Shown here: one piece after another, positions 1-9,503 of the stretch
Position numbering within the stretch: position 1 is the first letter of the stretch
Layout: every line of letters starts with the position of its first letter
DNA from: a virus
IMG/VR virus record: IMGVR_UViG_3300017751_003243
Location: 19,021 to 83,020 of that record
DNA length: 64,000 nucleotides
Strand: one strand, 5' to 3'
Translations under genes and position numbers: made by a program
Notes under the pieces: generated by a model
The model's input: only the letters and a program-made list of their open reading frames with translations
Databases searched by the model: none
Told to the model about the DNA's origin: nothing

Positions 1-3000
1 TTTAAAACTTCATTCTTGAAAGCTAAACATAACGCAGGTGATTTAACACAGAAAATTACTTTCCAAAATGATAGCTTACCTAGTTATGAAGATTTTGTTG
101 AAGAAGCTAAACCATACAAAACAAAAATTAGAGAATACATTAGTTCTTACACAAAAACAGATCCAACTGCAACAGGTGTAACGGACTTTGATATACCACC
201 AGCTTACAGCATTGATGATGGTAAGATTGTTCCTTCAAGTTTAAAAGTTAAAGATGATTTAATATATGGACAAGATGCAAACATAGTTGATTACCCTAAC
301 AAGTATTGGGCTGAAAATGTTGGCTTTGAAGTATTAACGGTAAACATCAAGAATGGCGGAACAGGTTATTTAGATGTACCAGTAATTAAATTTACAGGCG
401 GCGGCGGATCAGGTGCAACTGCAACAGCAACACTTGGTACAGGCGGAGCAATAAAATATATTACAGTTACAAATCCAGGAAGTGGATATCTAAGTGCTCC
501 TACAGTTAGCATTAATGGAACACAGTCAACAGGTTCGGTTGCGGCAGTTGTTTCAGCACAGTTAGGTAACAGCAAGGTTAGAGCATTACATCACGTATCT
601 AAGTTTGATAGAGTAACAGGAACGTTCTTAATTACTACACTATCGCAGACAGAAAACTTTACAGGTACAGGAAGTAAAACAACATTTAACCTAACATGGC
701 CAATGGATTTAAGAAAGACTCAAATAGAAGTTACTGTAGATGGTGTTGAATCATTACAAAGTGAATACACATACAGCAACGTTGAATACTCAGATAAGTC
801 CTATGTTAGAACCAAAGGACAAATCATGTTTGCTGAACCTCCGGCAAATAATGCTGTGATTGTTGTTAAGTATTCTAAAGAAATTACTATGCTACAAGCA
901 CAGGATAGAATTAACTTGTTCTATACTCCATCAACAGGTATGTTAGGAAATGACGTATCGCAGTTAATGGACGGTATTGATTACGGAGGAATTGAAGTTA
1001 AGAGTTTCACGTTTGGAGCAGGTACAGGTTGGGCTAGTGATCCTTACTACACAACAACTTGGGACACTTATGATAACACATACGAAGATGAAGTTTTTGT
1101 ATTAGACGGAAGTACAAATGTATTTGCACTTGCTAAACCATTAGCGAATGGCGTAGTATATAACGTATACAAAAATGGTATTAGAGTAGATGATCCGCAA
1201 TACGATGGTTCAACAGTTCCTACAAATGTAAATGCTGTAATGCAAAGTATTACAGGAACAGGACAAACTACAGTACAGTTAGACGAAGAAAAAATTCCAA
1301 CAGTAGCAAATGATGTTATTGTAATTAGAAAAGCATCAAGTGACGGTTCGTTTATTCCAGATCCAGATGGATATGATACATTAGTACAAGGTGGTGACCT
1401 AGCTTATGCTACTGCCAAAGGTATTAGTGCAGAAGAAATTGTTATTGACGGTGACGGATTTGTTACTCCACTAACTTCAAAAGGACCTGAAGAGCTTGTT
1501 CCAGGACAAGTTTTAGATACACTAGATATTAAGGTTTATGAAAGAACTGGAGACGGTTCAAGTGTGTTACATAGTTACAACTATTTAGGTGACGGAACTA
1601 ATAAAGACTTTGATATTAATTACGTACCATTAAGTCAAAAGGACGTTTGGGTAAAAGTACATGGCACTATTTTATCACACTCAGAGTTTACAGTTGACTA
1701 TCAAAACAAAAAACTTAAATTAACAACTGCACCAGGTGACAAACAACAGGTACACATTATTACAATGAGTAACAATGGTGAGAAAATACTTGATGTTGAT
1801 CAGTTTATAGGTGACGGTTCAACTGCACAGTTTGTTACAAGCATTCCATTTAAATCAACATTAAGTTTCTTCTTAACAGTTGACGGTGTAACAACAAACG
1901 TTGACATGGCAGAAACAGATGGCACTTATGCACAAAAAGGAATGTGTGTGTTTAAACTAGGTACTGCACCTCTTAACAGTACTGTAATACAATATGCAAT
2001 ATTTGATAGTGCAAGTAAATCATTCTCACAGATTGCAACAGATACATTTACAGGTGACGGAACAAACAAAGAATTTGCTCTTGCACAAACTCCACTAAAT
2101 CAAAAACCATTAGAACATAATGTAATTGTTAAAGTTGGAAACAAAGTATTAAATGCAGGATACAATCAACAGTTTAAAGTAACAACAGGAGTAAGAGAAT
2201 ATCAATTAAGAGATTATCAAATTACTCAAGCTGGTGTTGGTGCAAACCAAGTTAGAGTTTTCTTAAACGGAACAGAACTTACACTTTCAACTGCTTGGAA
2301 CTGGAATACGTTTAATGCTTCAGTAGAACTGTTCTCTGACATAGGTGTTGACGGTGATGTATTAGATGTTTATGTAATTGACGGTGGCGAATACGCATTT
2401 GGTTTCTTAGACGGTAACGGCTTATGGGTTGAAACTCCAGGTAAAGTTTATCTTGATACTGCTCCTGCAAACAATGAAAGTGTAACTGTATATCAGTTAA
2501 CAAATCATGATGTAAGACAAATTGAAAGAGAAAACTTAGACATAGTTACACGTAACCCAATTACAGTTGGTACAGATAATTACACAGAATATCATCAACT
2601 TACAAACGGTATCATCAAGTTGCGTAAAGCGGCCATCGATGCTGAATATGTTTGGTTAGTAGTAAATGGCGCCTTGTTAACTCCAAGTGTTGATTATTAC
2701 TTACAAGATGATAAACAAACTATTAGAGTTGTAGTAGATCTTAATGCAAATGATGTAATTGAGTTGATACACTTCTCAAACAGCACAATAGTTGGCAAGT
2801 TTGGATTTAGACAGTTTAAAGATATGCTTAATAGAACACACTTCAAACGTTTGGGTGATGATGTTGAATACACACTAGCACAGAACTTAAACTGGTATGA
2901 TACTAAAATATTTGTAACTAACGCAGACGGATTACCACAGCCAAACAGAGATAAAGGTATTCCAGGCATCATATTCATTGGCGGAGAACGTATTGAATAC

Positions 3001-3498
3001 TATCTAAAAGAAGAAGGTGCTATTAGACAGTTACGCAGAGGTACACTAGGTACAGGTATTAAAACACTACACACAGCTGGAGCACAGGTGCTAGATCAGA
3101 GTGTGTACCAGACTGTACCGTATAAAGATGAGATGAGAACACAGACATTTACAGCAGATGGCTCAACTAGAGCTGTAACTGTAGACTTTATACCAAACAA
3201 CGTAAACGAATTTGAGATTTTTGTAGGTGGACGTAGATTACGCAAGAATGCGATAAGTTCCTTCAATCCAAGCAATGATTTGGACAGTCCAGAGGGAGAT
3301 ATTACACTACCAGCAGAATTTAGTGTTGATGGAGTCAATCCAGTAGTAACACTAACAGACACACCAGCGATTAACACCAAGATAATGGTGGTTAGACGCA
3401 TAGGTAAAAAATGGACTGATAACGGAACTCCACTAAGATTGCAAGAAAATAACATCGGAAGGTTCTTAAGAAACAAAGAGGTGGCGTTACCTAAATAA
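1..3498 (+). CDS. Giant baseplate/tail structural protein, 5' truncated
   Basis: The reading frame is open from the first base of the window. The earliest start-like codon, TTG at 16, has no ribosome site, so the true start lies upstream and at least 1,165 residues of the C-terminal part are seen. There is no signal peptide. The protein is built of beta-rich modules. A motif of the type (F/Y)xGDGTxxxF followed by a (V/I)xVxG strand recurs near residues 215, 413, 525, 597, 679 and 1045 (counting from base 16), as in repeat-built phage tail proteins. A glycine-rich stretch lies at about residues 110-185. Position directly before four fibre genes supports a baseplate wedge or tail-fibre attachment role, possibly gp10-like. 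I cannot assign a T4 number. A late promoter overlaps its stop codon. Confidence 0.85.
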   Translation, partial: FKTSFLKAKHNAGDLTQKITFQNDSLPSYEDFVEEAKPYKTKIREYISSYTKTDPTATGVTDFDIPPAYSIDDGKIVPSSLKVKDDLIYGQDANIVDYPNKYWAENVGFEVLTVNIKNGGTGYLDVPVIKFTGGGGSGATATATLGTGGAIKYITVTNPGSGYLSAPTVSINGTQSTGSVAAVVSAQLGNSKVRALHHVSKFDRVTGTFLITTLSQTENFTGTGSKTTFNLTWPMDLRKTQIEVTVDGVESLQSEYTYSNVEYSDKSYVRTKGQIMFAEPPANNAVIVVKYSKEITMLQAQDRINLFYTPSTGMLGNDVSQLMDGIDYGGIEVKSFTFGAGTGWASDPYYTTTWDTYDNTYEDEVFVLDGSTNVFALAKPLANGVVYNVYKNGIRVDDPQYDGSTVPTNVNAVMQSITGTGQTTVQLDEEKIPTVANDVIVIRKASSDGSFIPDPDGYDTLVQGGDLAYATAKGISAEEIVIDGDGFVTPLTSKGPEELVPGQVLDTLDIKVYERTGDGSSVLHSYNYLGDGTNKDFDINYVPLSQKDVWVKVHGTILSHSEFTVDYQNKKLKLTTAPGDKQQVHIITMSNNGEKILDVDQFIGDGSTAQFVTSIPFKSTLSFFLTVDGVTTNVDMAETDGTYAQKGMCVFKLGTAPLNSTVIQYAIFDSASKSFSQIATDTFTGDGTNKEFALAQTPLNQKPLEHNVIVKVGNKVLNAGYNQQFKVTTGVREYQLRDYQITQAGVGANQVRVFLNGTELTLSTAWNWNTFNASVELFSDIGVDGDVLDVYVIDGGEYAFGFLDGNGLWVETPGKVYLDTAPANNESVTVYQLTNHDVRQIERENLDIVTRNPITVGTDNYTEYHQLTNGIIKLRKAAIDAEYVWLVVNGALLTPSVDYYLQDDKQTIRVVVDLNANDVIELIHFSNSTIVGKFGFRQFKDMLNRTHFKRLGDDVEYTLAQNLNWYDTKIFVTNADGLPQPNRDKGIPGIIFIGGERIEYYLKEEGAIRQLRRGTLGTGIKTLHTAGAQVLDQSVYQTVPYKDEMRTQTFTADGSTRAVTVDFIPNNVNEFEIFVGGRRLRKNAISSFNPSNDLDSPEGDITLPAEFSVDGVNPVVTLTDTPAINTKIMVVRRIGKKWTDNGTPLRLQENNIGRFLRNKEVALPK

Positions 3499-3501
3499 AT
3501 A
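3494..3501 (+). promoter_or_regulatory. T4-type late promoter AATAAATA
   Basis: The octamer AATAAATA matches the NATAAATA consensus of T4-like late promoters. It overlaps the stop codon of the preceding structural gene and lies about 18 bp before the ATG at 3520. No -35 element is expected for this class. Confidence 0.6.
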
Positions 3502-3519
3502 CACTTGTAGGATATAAAC

Positions 3520-4134
3520 ATGACAGACAATTTTAAAGACAATTCAGGAGTTCTTTTGCAAGGACACATAAAGATACATAACCCAGAAAGCGGTGAAATC
3601 TTTGTGGATAAGCGAAATGCTATCCACTATGAGAATATGAGTATTTCACTAGCAGAAAGTTTAGCTAACCAAGGGCAAGGAATGATATATTCCATGAACT
3701 TTGGTAATGGTGGAACATCAGTTGATCCAACTGGTATTATTACATACCTTTCACCAAATAGCACAGGAACAAATGCTAGTTTGTACAACCAAACATACAC
3801 TAAAGTAATTGATGACAATTCAATCAACAACACAGATCCTACAAGAAATAAGATTGAAACTCGTCATGTTAGTGGTACAAATTACACAGATATTATTGCA
3901 ACTTGTTTACTAGACTACGGTGAACCTTCAGGACAAGATGCATTGGATAACGCAACAAGTTCAGACAGCTTATATGTATTTGATGAGCTAGGACTAGTAA
4001 GTTATGCAACAAGTGGTACAGGTAGATTATTAACACACGTAATATTCCACCCAGTACAAAAAAGTTTAAACAGACTAATCCAGATTGATTATACAGTTAG
4101 AGTACAATCATTAACTGGTTTTAACGAGGCGTAA
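3520..4134 (+). CDS. Virion structural protein, hypothetical
   Basis: A 204-residue soluble protein with no membrane segment or signal peptide. It is rich in Asn, Thr, Ser and Gly, as are virion beta-structures, and contains a GQGMIYSMNFGNGGT segment near residue 52. It sits between the giant tail protein and the fibre cluster, with the next ATG only 3 nt beyond its stop. A late promoter lies immediately upstream. The context suggests a small tail or baseplate component; the sequence alone gives no family I can name. ATG with a TAGGAT upstream supports the start. Confidence 0.8.
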   Translation: MTDNFKDNSGVLLQGHIKIHNPESGEIFVDKRNAIHYENMSISLAESLANQGQGMIYSMNFGNGGTSVDPTGIITYLSPNSTGTNASLYNQTYTKVIDDNSINNTDPTRNKIETRHVSGTNYTDIIATCLLDYGEPSGQDALDNATSSDSLYVFDELGLVSYATSGTGRLLTHVIFHPVQKSLNRLIQIDYTVRVQSLTGFNEA

Positions 4135-4137
4135 TAG

Positions 4138-6165
4138 ATGGCATATACAGTTAACCATACAGACGTTGCTAACAAGGGTAGCATAACGGTTGAAGATAAT
4201 ACAATCAACCAACAGACGTCGTTGTCACTGCCAGGCAGAAATACAACTGCTTATGGTACTGCTATTGCTGAAAACTTTTTACACCTATTAGAAAATTTTG
4301 CAAACACAACTGCACCAAACAATCCTACAGAAGGACAGTTATGGTATGATAATACAGCAGGTGTTGATCAATTAAAATTATATGATGGTACTACTTGGAT
4401 TAGTGCATCAGGATTAAAGAAAGCTACAACGGCACCAGGTGCGGCACAATCAGTTACAGGCGACCTTTGGGTTGATACTGATAACCAACAACTATACTTG
4501 TACACAGGTTCAGGTTGGGTATTAGTAGGTCCAACATTTAGTGATGGACTGTCAACAGGTGTTAAGCCTGAATCAATAGTTGGAACAAACAATGTAAGTT
4601 ATACTTGTTTGGTTATAGAAATTAGTGCCAAGACATTAGCAATTTATTCAACAGCGGCATTTACACCTAAGACAACCATTGCAGGATTTACAACAATCAA
4701 TCCTGGCTTTAATTTAAGTTCAGCAGATATTACAGGTGCAGGTGCAGGAAAATATTACGGAACTGCGGAAAAGGCAGAAGCATTAGTTATTAATAACGAA
4801 AGCATACCTGCAACAAACTTTATGCGTAACGACAGTACTTCACAAAGTTTATATCCGATAACAGTTAAAAACAATGGTGGTATTACAGTTGGTGCTTCAA
4901 GTTTCTTTACAATGGGAGTTGAAGGACAAGCGGGTATTATTAGTCACCAAACTTCAGGATCAAACATTGACGTAAGAGTAAACAACAACGGTTCAGCAAC
5001 GACTGTAATGAGAATTGACTCAACTGCTAAAGTTGGTATTAATAATTTAAGTCCGGATCAAGCATTAGACGTTACAGGAAACATACAACTTTCAAACTCA
5101 TTATTGGTTGACGGTACTACAGATGCTTCTACTATATCAACAGGAAGTATTATTACTAAAGGTGGTGTTGGTATTGCTAAGAAACTATTTGTTGGCAGTG
5201 ATACAAACCTTTCAGGACTTACAACTACAGCAAACATTGTACCAAACGCAAATACATCACGTAACTTAGGTACAGCTAACGAACAATGGTTAAACGTTTA
5301 TGCACAGAACCTTATAGGTAACTTAACAGGTAACGTTACAGGAACAGTTTCAGGACGTTCTGGATCAACAGACAAACTTGCAAGTTCAACAACATTCCAA
5401 ATGAATGGTGATGTAACTGCACCGTCATTTACATTTGACGGACAAGATGCAAGTAGCAAAACATTTACAACAACGATTTCAAATACATTTGTTGCTAATA
5501 AAACAGAAGTTTCTAGTTCATTATCAACAGACGAAATATTATTAAACAGAGTAACAGGCGATACTGGTGTTTATAAAGTTTCAAGAACTAATTTGTTTAA
5601 AGCAATTCCTACATTACCGATTGGAATGATATCACCATTTGGTGGCGATACTGCTCCAGTTGATTGGGTATTATGTTACGGACAAGAAGTAACTATTGCA
5701 ACATATCAAAACTTGTTTAACGTGATTGGCTACAACTTTAAAGATCAATCATTGGTAGCGGCAGGTAAATTTGCATTACCTGATTTAAGAGGTAGATTCC
5801 CACTAGGTAAAGATAACATGGGTGGCGGATCAGCAAACGTTGTAACATCAGCGGCGGCCGACACAATGGGAAGTGTTGAAGGACAACAGAACCAAACTAT
5901 TGCAATTAATAATTTACCAGAACACGAACACGATTTAAGAGGACCAAGTGGAGATCAGTACTATACTTTAAGAGATGTAACAGGTACTCCAAACGATGCA
6001 CAGGGTATTCAATACGATGCTCCGACAGGCACAGGTGCAGGTCAGGCATATCCTACTTCAGGTGGTGTGTTAACAAACAACGCATTGGGAACAGCTATAG
6101 ATGTTATGAACCCATACATGACTGTTAACTATATTATCTATGCCGGGGAGAATACAGCGATATGA
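4138..6165 (+). CDS. Tail fibre protein with C-terminal phage tail collar domain
   Basis: 675 residues. The N-terminal 140 or so residues (ENFLHLLENFANTTAP, then GQLWYDNTAG and a second GDLWVDTDNQQLY unit) are shared with the next two gene products and probably attach the fibre to the baseplate. The middle is repetitive beta-structure with VTGNIQLSNSLLVDG-type strands. From about residue 494 there is a clear phage tail collar domain: PIGMISPFGG, APVDWVLCYGQ, FALPDLRGRFPLGKD and NLPEHEHD, ending MNPYMTVNYIIYAG. Such collar-bearing proteins are receptor-binding fibre tips in T4-like phages. It overlaps the next gene by 4 bp (ATGA). Confidence 0.92.
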   Translation: MAYTVNHTDVANKGSITVEDNTINQQTSLSLPGRNTTAYGTAIAENFLHLLENFANTTAPNNPTEGQLWYDNTAGVDQLKLYDGTTWISASGLKKATTAPGAAQSVTGDLWVDTDNQQLYLYTGSGWVLVGPTFSDGLSTGVKPESIVGTNNVSYTCLVIEISAKTLAIYSTAAFTPKTTIAGFTTINPGFNLSSADITGAGAGKYYGTAEKAEALVINNESIPATNFMRNDSTSQSLYPITVKNNGGITVGASSFFTMGVEGQAGIISHQTSGSNIDVRVNNNGSATTVMRIDSTAKVGINNLSPDQALDVTGNIQLSNSLLVDGTTDASTISTGSIITKGGVGIAKKLFVGSDTNLSGLTTTANIVPNANTSRNLGTANEQWLNVYAQNLIGNLTGNVTGTVSGRSGSTDKLASSTTFQMNGDVTAPSFTFDGQDASSKTFTTTISNTFVANKTEVSSSLSTDEILLNRVTGDTGVYKVSRTNLFKAIPTLPIGMISPFGGDTAPVDWVLCYGQEVTIATYQNLFNVIGYNFKDQSLVAAGKFALPDLRGRFPLGKDNMGGGSANVVTSAAADTMGSVEGQQNQTIAINNLPEHEHDLRGPSGDQYYTLRDVTGTPNDAQGIQYDAPTGTGAGQAYPTSGGVLTNNALGTAIDVMNPYMTVNYIIYAGENTAI

Positions 6166-7979
6166 GTTATAAACTAAACAAAACTGACGGCACGTTACTC
6201 GTAGATCTAGTTGATGGACAATTAGATACTACAACGTCAAGCATTGGTCTTATTGGAAAAAACTATTCAGGATTTGGTGAAACACTAAACGAAAATCAAA
6301 TCAAGATGTTAGAAAACTTTGCTTCTACATCAGCACCAACAGTTCCGTTAATTGGACAGTTATGGTATGATAAAACACAAGGTAGAATAAAAGTTTATGA
6401 CGGAACATCATTTAGAGAAAGTGGCGGACCTATTGTTGCTACGGCACAACCGGCAACACTTGTAAGTGGTGACCTTTGGTTAGACAGTTTAAAGAATCAA
6501 TTATATTTTTATGATGGTACAGACTTAGAATTAGCTGGACCTATATACTCTGCACAACAAGGCAAGACAGGGTTTGAAACATTTACAGCATTAGATACAC
6601 AAAACAACAGCAAGGTGGTTGCAAAATTATTCATAGGCGGAGCACTTAACGGTGTATGGTCAAATGAAGAATTTACTCCAGCAGTAGGTTATACTATTGC
6701 AGGATTGACTGGAACAATCAAAAAAGGATTTACTCCAATTGATGCATCATCAACGGGAACTGTTTTCAGAGGCGTATCAAATGCCGCACTAAACTTAATT
6801 AACGCCGCAGGTGTTGAAAAGAGTGCATCACAGTTTTTACCAGCTGACTCAAACGGTACCACAACAGGTGCATTAACAGTTAGTAACAGTGGCGGGGTTA
6901 CAATAGGACCTGCACAAAACAATATTATGAAAATTATTGGTACTTCATTTGTAACTGAAAACCAATTATCCAATCATGACTGGAAAGTTAGAGTTAGACA
7001 ACCAACTGGATACCTTGATGCTATCGTAGTTGATACATCAGAATCACACGTAGGATTGTTTAAAACTTCTCCACAGTATACTTTACACGTGGGCGGAGAT
7101 GCTAAAATTGATGGCGACTTAATCATTGGTGGTACAAGTTTAGCAGTAGAAACAACAGTTTTAAGAGTTGAAGACAAGAACATTGAACTTGCTATACAAT
7201 CAGATAGTTCAACAGGTAACAATGCCGCGGTAGACGGTGGTGGTATTATTCTTAAATCTTCAGACTTAGATAAAGAATTTTTATGGCGTAATACTGAACA
7301 GGCTTGGACATCAAGTGAAAACATTGACTTGGCAGTAACTAAAGGTTACAAGGTTAATGGAAACGAAGTATTAAACGAAACAGCATTAGGATCAACTGTA
7401 ACATCAGCATTAGGCTTGACACAGGTAGGTACATTATCTACACTATCAGTTGACAACGTAACAATTAATAACTATGCAATATCTACATCAGGTAGCGGTT
7501 TGCAAATAACAAGTGATGGTTCAATTACTATTACTAATAACCAAAAAATTACAGGATTAGCTGAACCTACAACTAATACTGATGCCGCAACTAAATTTTA
7601 TGTAGATGATTCACTAGATAATGAGCCAGTTATTGTACCATTGGATATTACAGGGTTAAGTAATGCCAATATTGCTACAATTATTGAGGACATTTATCCG
7701 GCGGCAACTAAAAAGACAGGATCATATGCGTATGTTCCAACAAGCACATTAACTGGAGCAACAGTTAGTGGAATTGATGTAAACACGGTTGCAAGTAAAT
7801 CATTCATTGCTGTAGACTCAAATGGTGTACAGAATGAAAGTGTTTTACAGGATATTGCGTTTAGTAATGCTTCAGGTACTGTTAATGCTTCAGTGGCTAG
7901 AGGTTTAAAAAGATTCAAGGTTCAAGCTGGATCTTGGGTGTTTGACACTGATCTAGGTAGCAGTGGCGGACTATGGTAA
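6162..7979 (+). CDS. Tail fibre protein, paralogue of its neighbours
   Basis: 605 residues. Residues 1-140 are homologous to the N-termini of the flanking fibre proteins (ENQIKMLENFASTSAP, GQLWYDKTQGRIKVYDGTSF, GDLWLDSLKNQLYFYDG). The centre carries fibre-like strands (YTLHVGGDAKIDGDLIIGG) followed by a segment resembling the stem of trimeric fibres (TNTDAATKFYVDD, about residue 470). The C-terminal 130 residues differ from the neighbours and end FDTDLGSSGGLW. There is no collar domain, so this is a different tip on a shared base. Translationally coupled to the preceding gene. Confidence 0.9.
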   Translation: MSYKLNKTDGTLLVDLVDGQLDTTTSSIGLIGKNYSGFGETLNENQIKMLENFASTSAPTVPLIGQLWYDKTQGRIKVYDGTSFRESGGPIVATAQPATLVSGDLWLDSLKNQLYFYDGTDLELAGPIYSAQQGKTGFETFTALDTQNNSKVVAKLFIGGALNGVWSNEEFTPAVGYTIAGLTGTIKKGFTPIDASSTGTVFRGVSNAALNLINAAGVEKSASQFLPADSNGTTTGALTVSNSGGVTIGPAQNNIMKIIGTSFVTENQLSNHDWKVRVRQPTGYLDAIVVDTSESHVGLFKTSPQYTLHVGGDAKIDGDLIIGGTSLAVETTVLRVEDKNIELAIQSDSSTGNNAAVDGGGIILKSSDLDKEFLWRNTEQAWTSSENIDLAVTKGYKVNGNEVLNETALGSTVTSALGLTQVGTLSTLSVDNVTINNYAISTSGSGLQITSDGSITITNNQKITGLAEPTTNTDAATKFYVDDSLDNEPVIVPLDITGLSNANIATIIEDIYPAATKKTGSYAYVPTSTLTGATVSGIDVNTVASKSFIAVDSNGVQNESVLQDIAFSNASGTVNASVARGLKRFKVQAGSWVFDTDLGSSGGLW

Positions 7980-7981
7980 AA

Positions 7982-7989
7982 GATAAATA
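7982..7989 (+). promoter_or_regulatory. Late promoter GATAAATA
   Basis: GATAAATA fits the NATAAATA late consensus. It lies in the 31-bp gap before the third fibre gene, 21 bp ahead of its ATG at 8011. Confidence 0.6.
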
Positions 7990-8010
7990 ACATTATAGGG
8001 GTTTATAACA

Positions 8011-9498
8011 ATGGCATATACTATAGATAGATACAGTGGCGTTACTTTGACAACAGTCGAAGACGGAACTGTTGACCAAACTACCGATATTAAGTTAGTA
8101 GGTAAAAACTACGCTGGATACGGTGAAATACAAAACGAGAATTTTTTACATCTGCTAGAAAACTTTAGCGGAACTTCACAACCACCTAAAGCGATTTCAG
8201 GACAAGTTTGGTTTGATGCTACAGCATCTAAACTTAAATTTTATGATGGTTCTAAGTTTAGAACAACAGGTGGAGCAGAAGTAAGTGCAACACAACCGGC
8301 TGGTTTAGCTACTGGTGATTTATGGTGGGATAGCACAAACGAACAATTATACGCATACAACGGAACTGGTTACGTATTAGTTGGACCACAAGGTTCAGGT
8401 ACTAGTGTAACACAGATGAAAACTGTAACTATAAGAGATACAACAAGCACAAATAGACTAGTCATTCAAGCCATTGTTAACGACGAAGTCATTTATATGA
8501 TTAGTGCAGTTTCATTTACTATTGATAGTACAGATCCAACTAACGCAGTTACAGGATTTGACGTTGTTAAAAAAGGAATAACCCTAAGAAATACACAAAA
8601 CGCAACAGGCGGTGTTACAAGTACTACAGATTACTACTGGGGTACAGCAAGTAACTCATTAAAACTTGGTGGATATACTGCTTCAGATTTTGCATTAGCA
8701 GGATCAGGATCATTTACTTCACTTGTTAACTTTGCAGATGCTGGTATTTCAATTGGTGATTCCAACGATCTTAAAATTTACGTTGAAAATGATAACGAAG
8801 GTGTTATACAAAACGACGTAGGTACAGTAATTAAAATTAAAGTTGATGATTCAGTAGGAACAGTTGCACAACCGTTAGCGATTGAATCAACTGGTATGCA
8901 CCCAGGTGCAGATAATACCTATAACATAGGTAAGTCTGGTAATAAATTTGCAACAGTTTACGCAACTTCATTTGCAGGACTGGCAACACAGGCTTCAACA
9001 TTAGCAGTTGGATCAAATTACCGTTCAGGATCAACAGCGGCAACTAATGATACAGTAGCAGTTAGAGATGGTTCAGGTAACTTGGTAGCAAACTTATTTA
9101 CAGGTACAGCTACACAGGCACAATACGCTGACTTGGCAGAGAAATACACAACTAAAGAAGAGTATCCAGTAGGTACTATTATGACAGTAGTCAAAGCTGA
9201 TCAAGAAGAAAGCATTGATGCTGAGATGGAGGCTTGCGGTGAAGGTGAAATACCATGCGGAGTTATATCTGAGAAACCAGCTTACTTGATGAATGCAGAA
9301 GCAGACGGTCAAGCAGTTGCACTTAAAGGTAGAGTGCCAGTTAGAGTTGAAGGACTTATTGTTAAAGGTGAGCCTATTTACACAGCAATGGACGGAATAG
9401 GTAATCAAGATAATAGACACGGTACAATGATTGGTATTGCACTAGAAAATGATGACAAAGACGGCGAAAAACTAGTAGAAGTATTTTTAAAGGTATAA
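8011..9498 (+). CDS. Tail fibre protein, third paralogue
   Basis: 495 residues. The N-terminal 140 residues match the other two fibres (ENFLHLLENFSGTSQPP, GQVWFDATASKLKFYDGSKF, GDLWWDSTNEQLYAYNGTGYVLVGP). The middle has a fibre repeat (NTYNIGKSGNKFATVYATSF, near residue 302). The C-terminal 130 residues (from YADLAEKYTTKEEYPVGTIM) form a separate domain seen at the ends of marine T4-like fibres and reminiscent of the self-cleaving or chaperone C-termini of phage fibres. Autoprocessing is only a possibility; I see no proven catalytic set. It has its own late promoter. Confidence 0.9.
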   Translation: MAYTIDRYSGVTLTTVEDGTVDQTTDIKLVGKNYAGYGEIQNENFLHLLENFSGTSQPPKAISGQVWFDATASKLKFYDGSKFRTTGGAEVSATQPAGLATGDLWWDSTNEQLYAYNGTGYVLVGPQGSGTSVTQMKTVTIRDTTSTNRLVIQAIVNDEVIYMISAVSFTIDSTDPTNAVTGFDVVKKGITLRNTQNATGGVTSTTDYYWGTASNSLKLGGYTASDFALAGSGSFTSLVNFADAGISIGDSNDLKIYVENDNEGVIQNDVGTVIKIKVDDSVGTVAQPLAIESTGMHPGADNTYNIGKSGNKFATVYATSFAGLATQASTLAVGSNYRSGSTAATNDTVAVRDGSGNLVANLFTGTATQAQYADLAEKYTTKEEYPVGTIMTVVKADQEESIDAEMEACGEGEIPCGVISEKPAYLMNAEADGQAVALKGRVPVRVEGLIVKGEPIYTAMDGIGNQDNRHGTMIGIALENDDKDGEKLVEVFLKV

Positions 9499-9503
9499 AT
9501 TAA

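Noticed and set aside
366-575. Antisense open frames opposite the tail and fibre genes, e.g. this 69-residue frame
   Set aside because: No ribosome site, composition is a mirror of the Thr/Gly-rich sense gene, and no operon fits. Treated as shadows; the same applies to other antisense frames across the window.
7416-7444. TTGACA-N17-TACACT in the second fibre gene
   Set aside because: The -10 has two mismatches and the site is in the middle of a long coding region with no gene start nearby.
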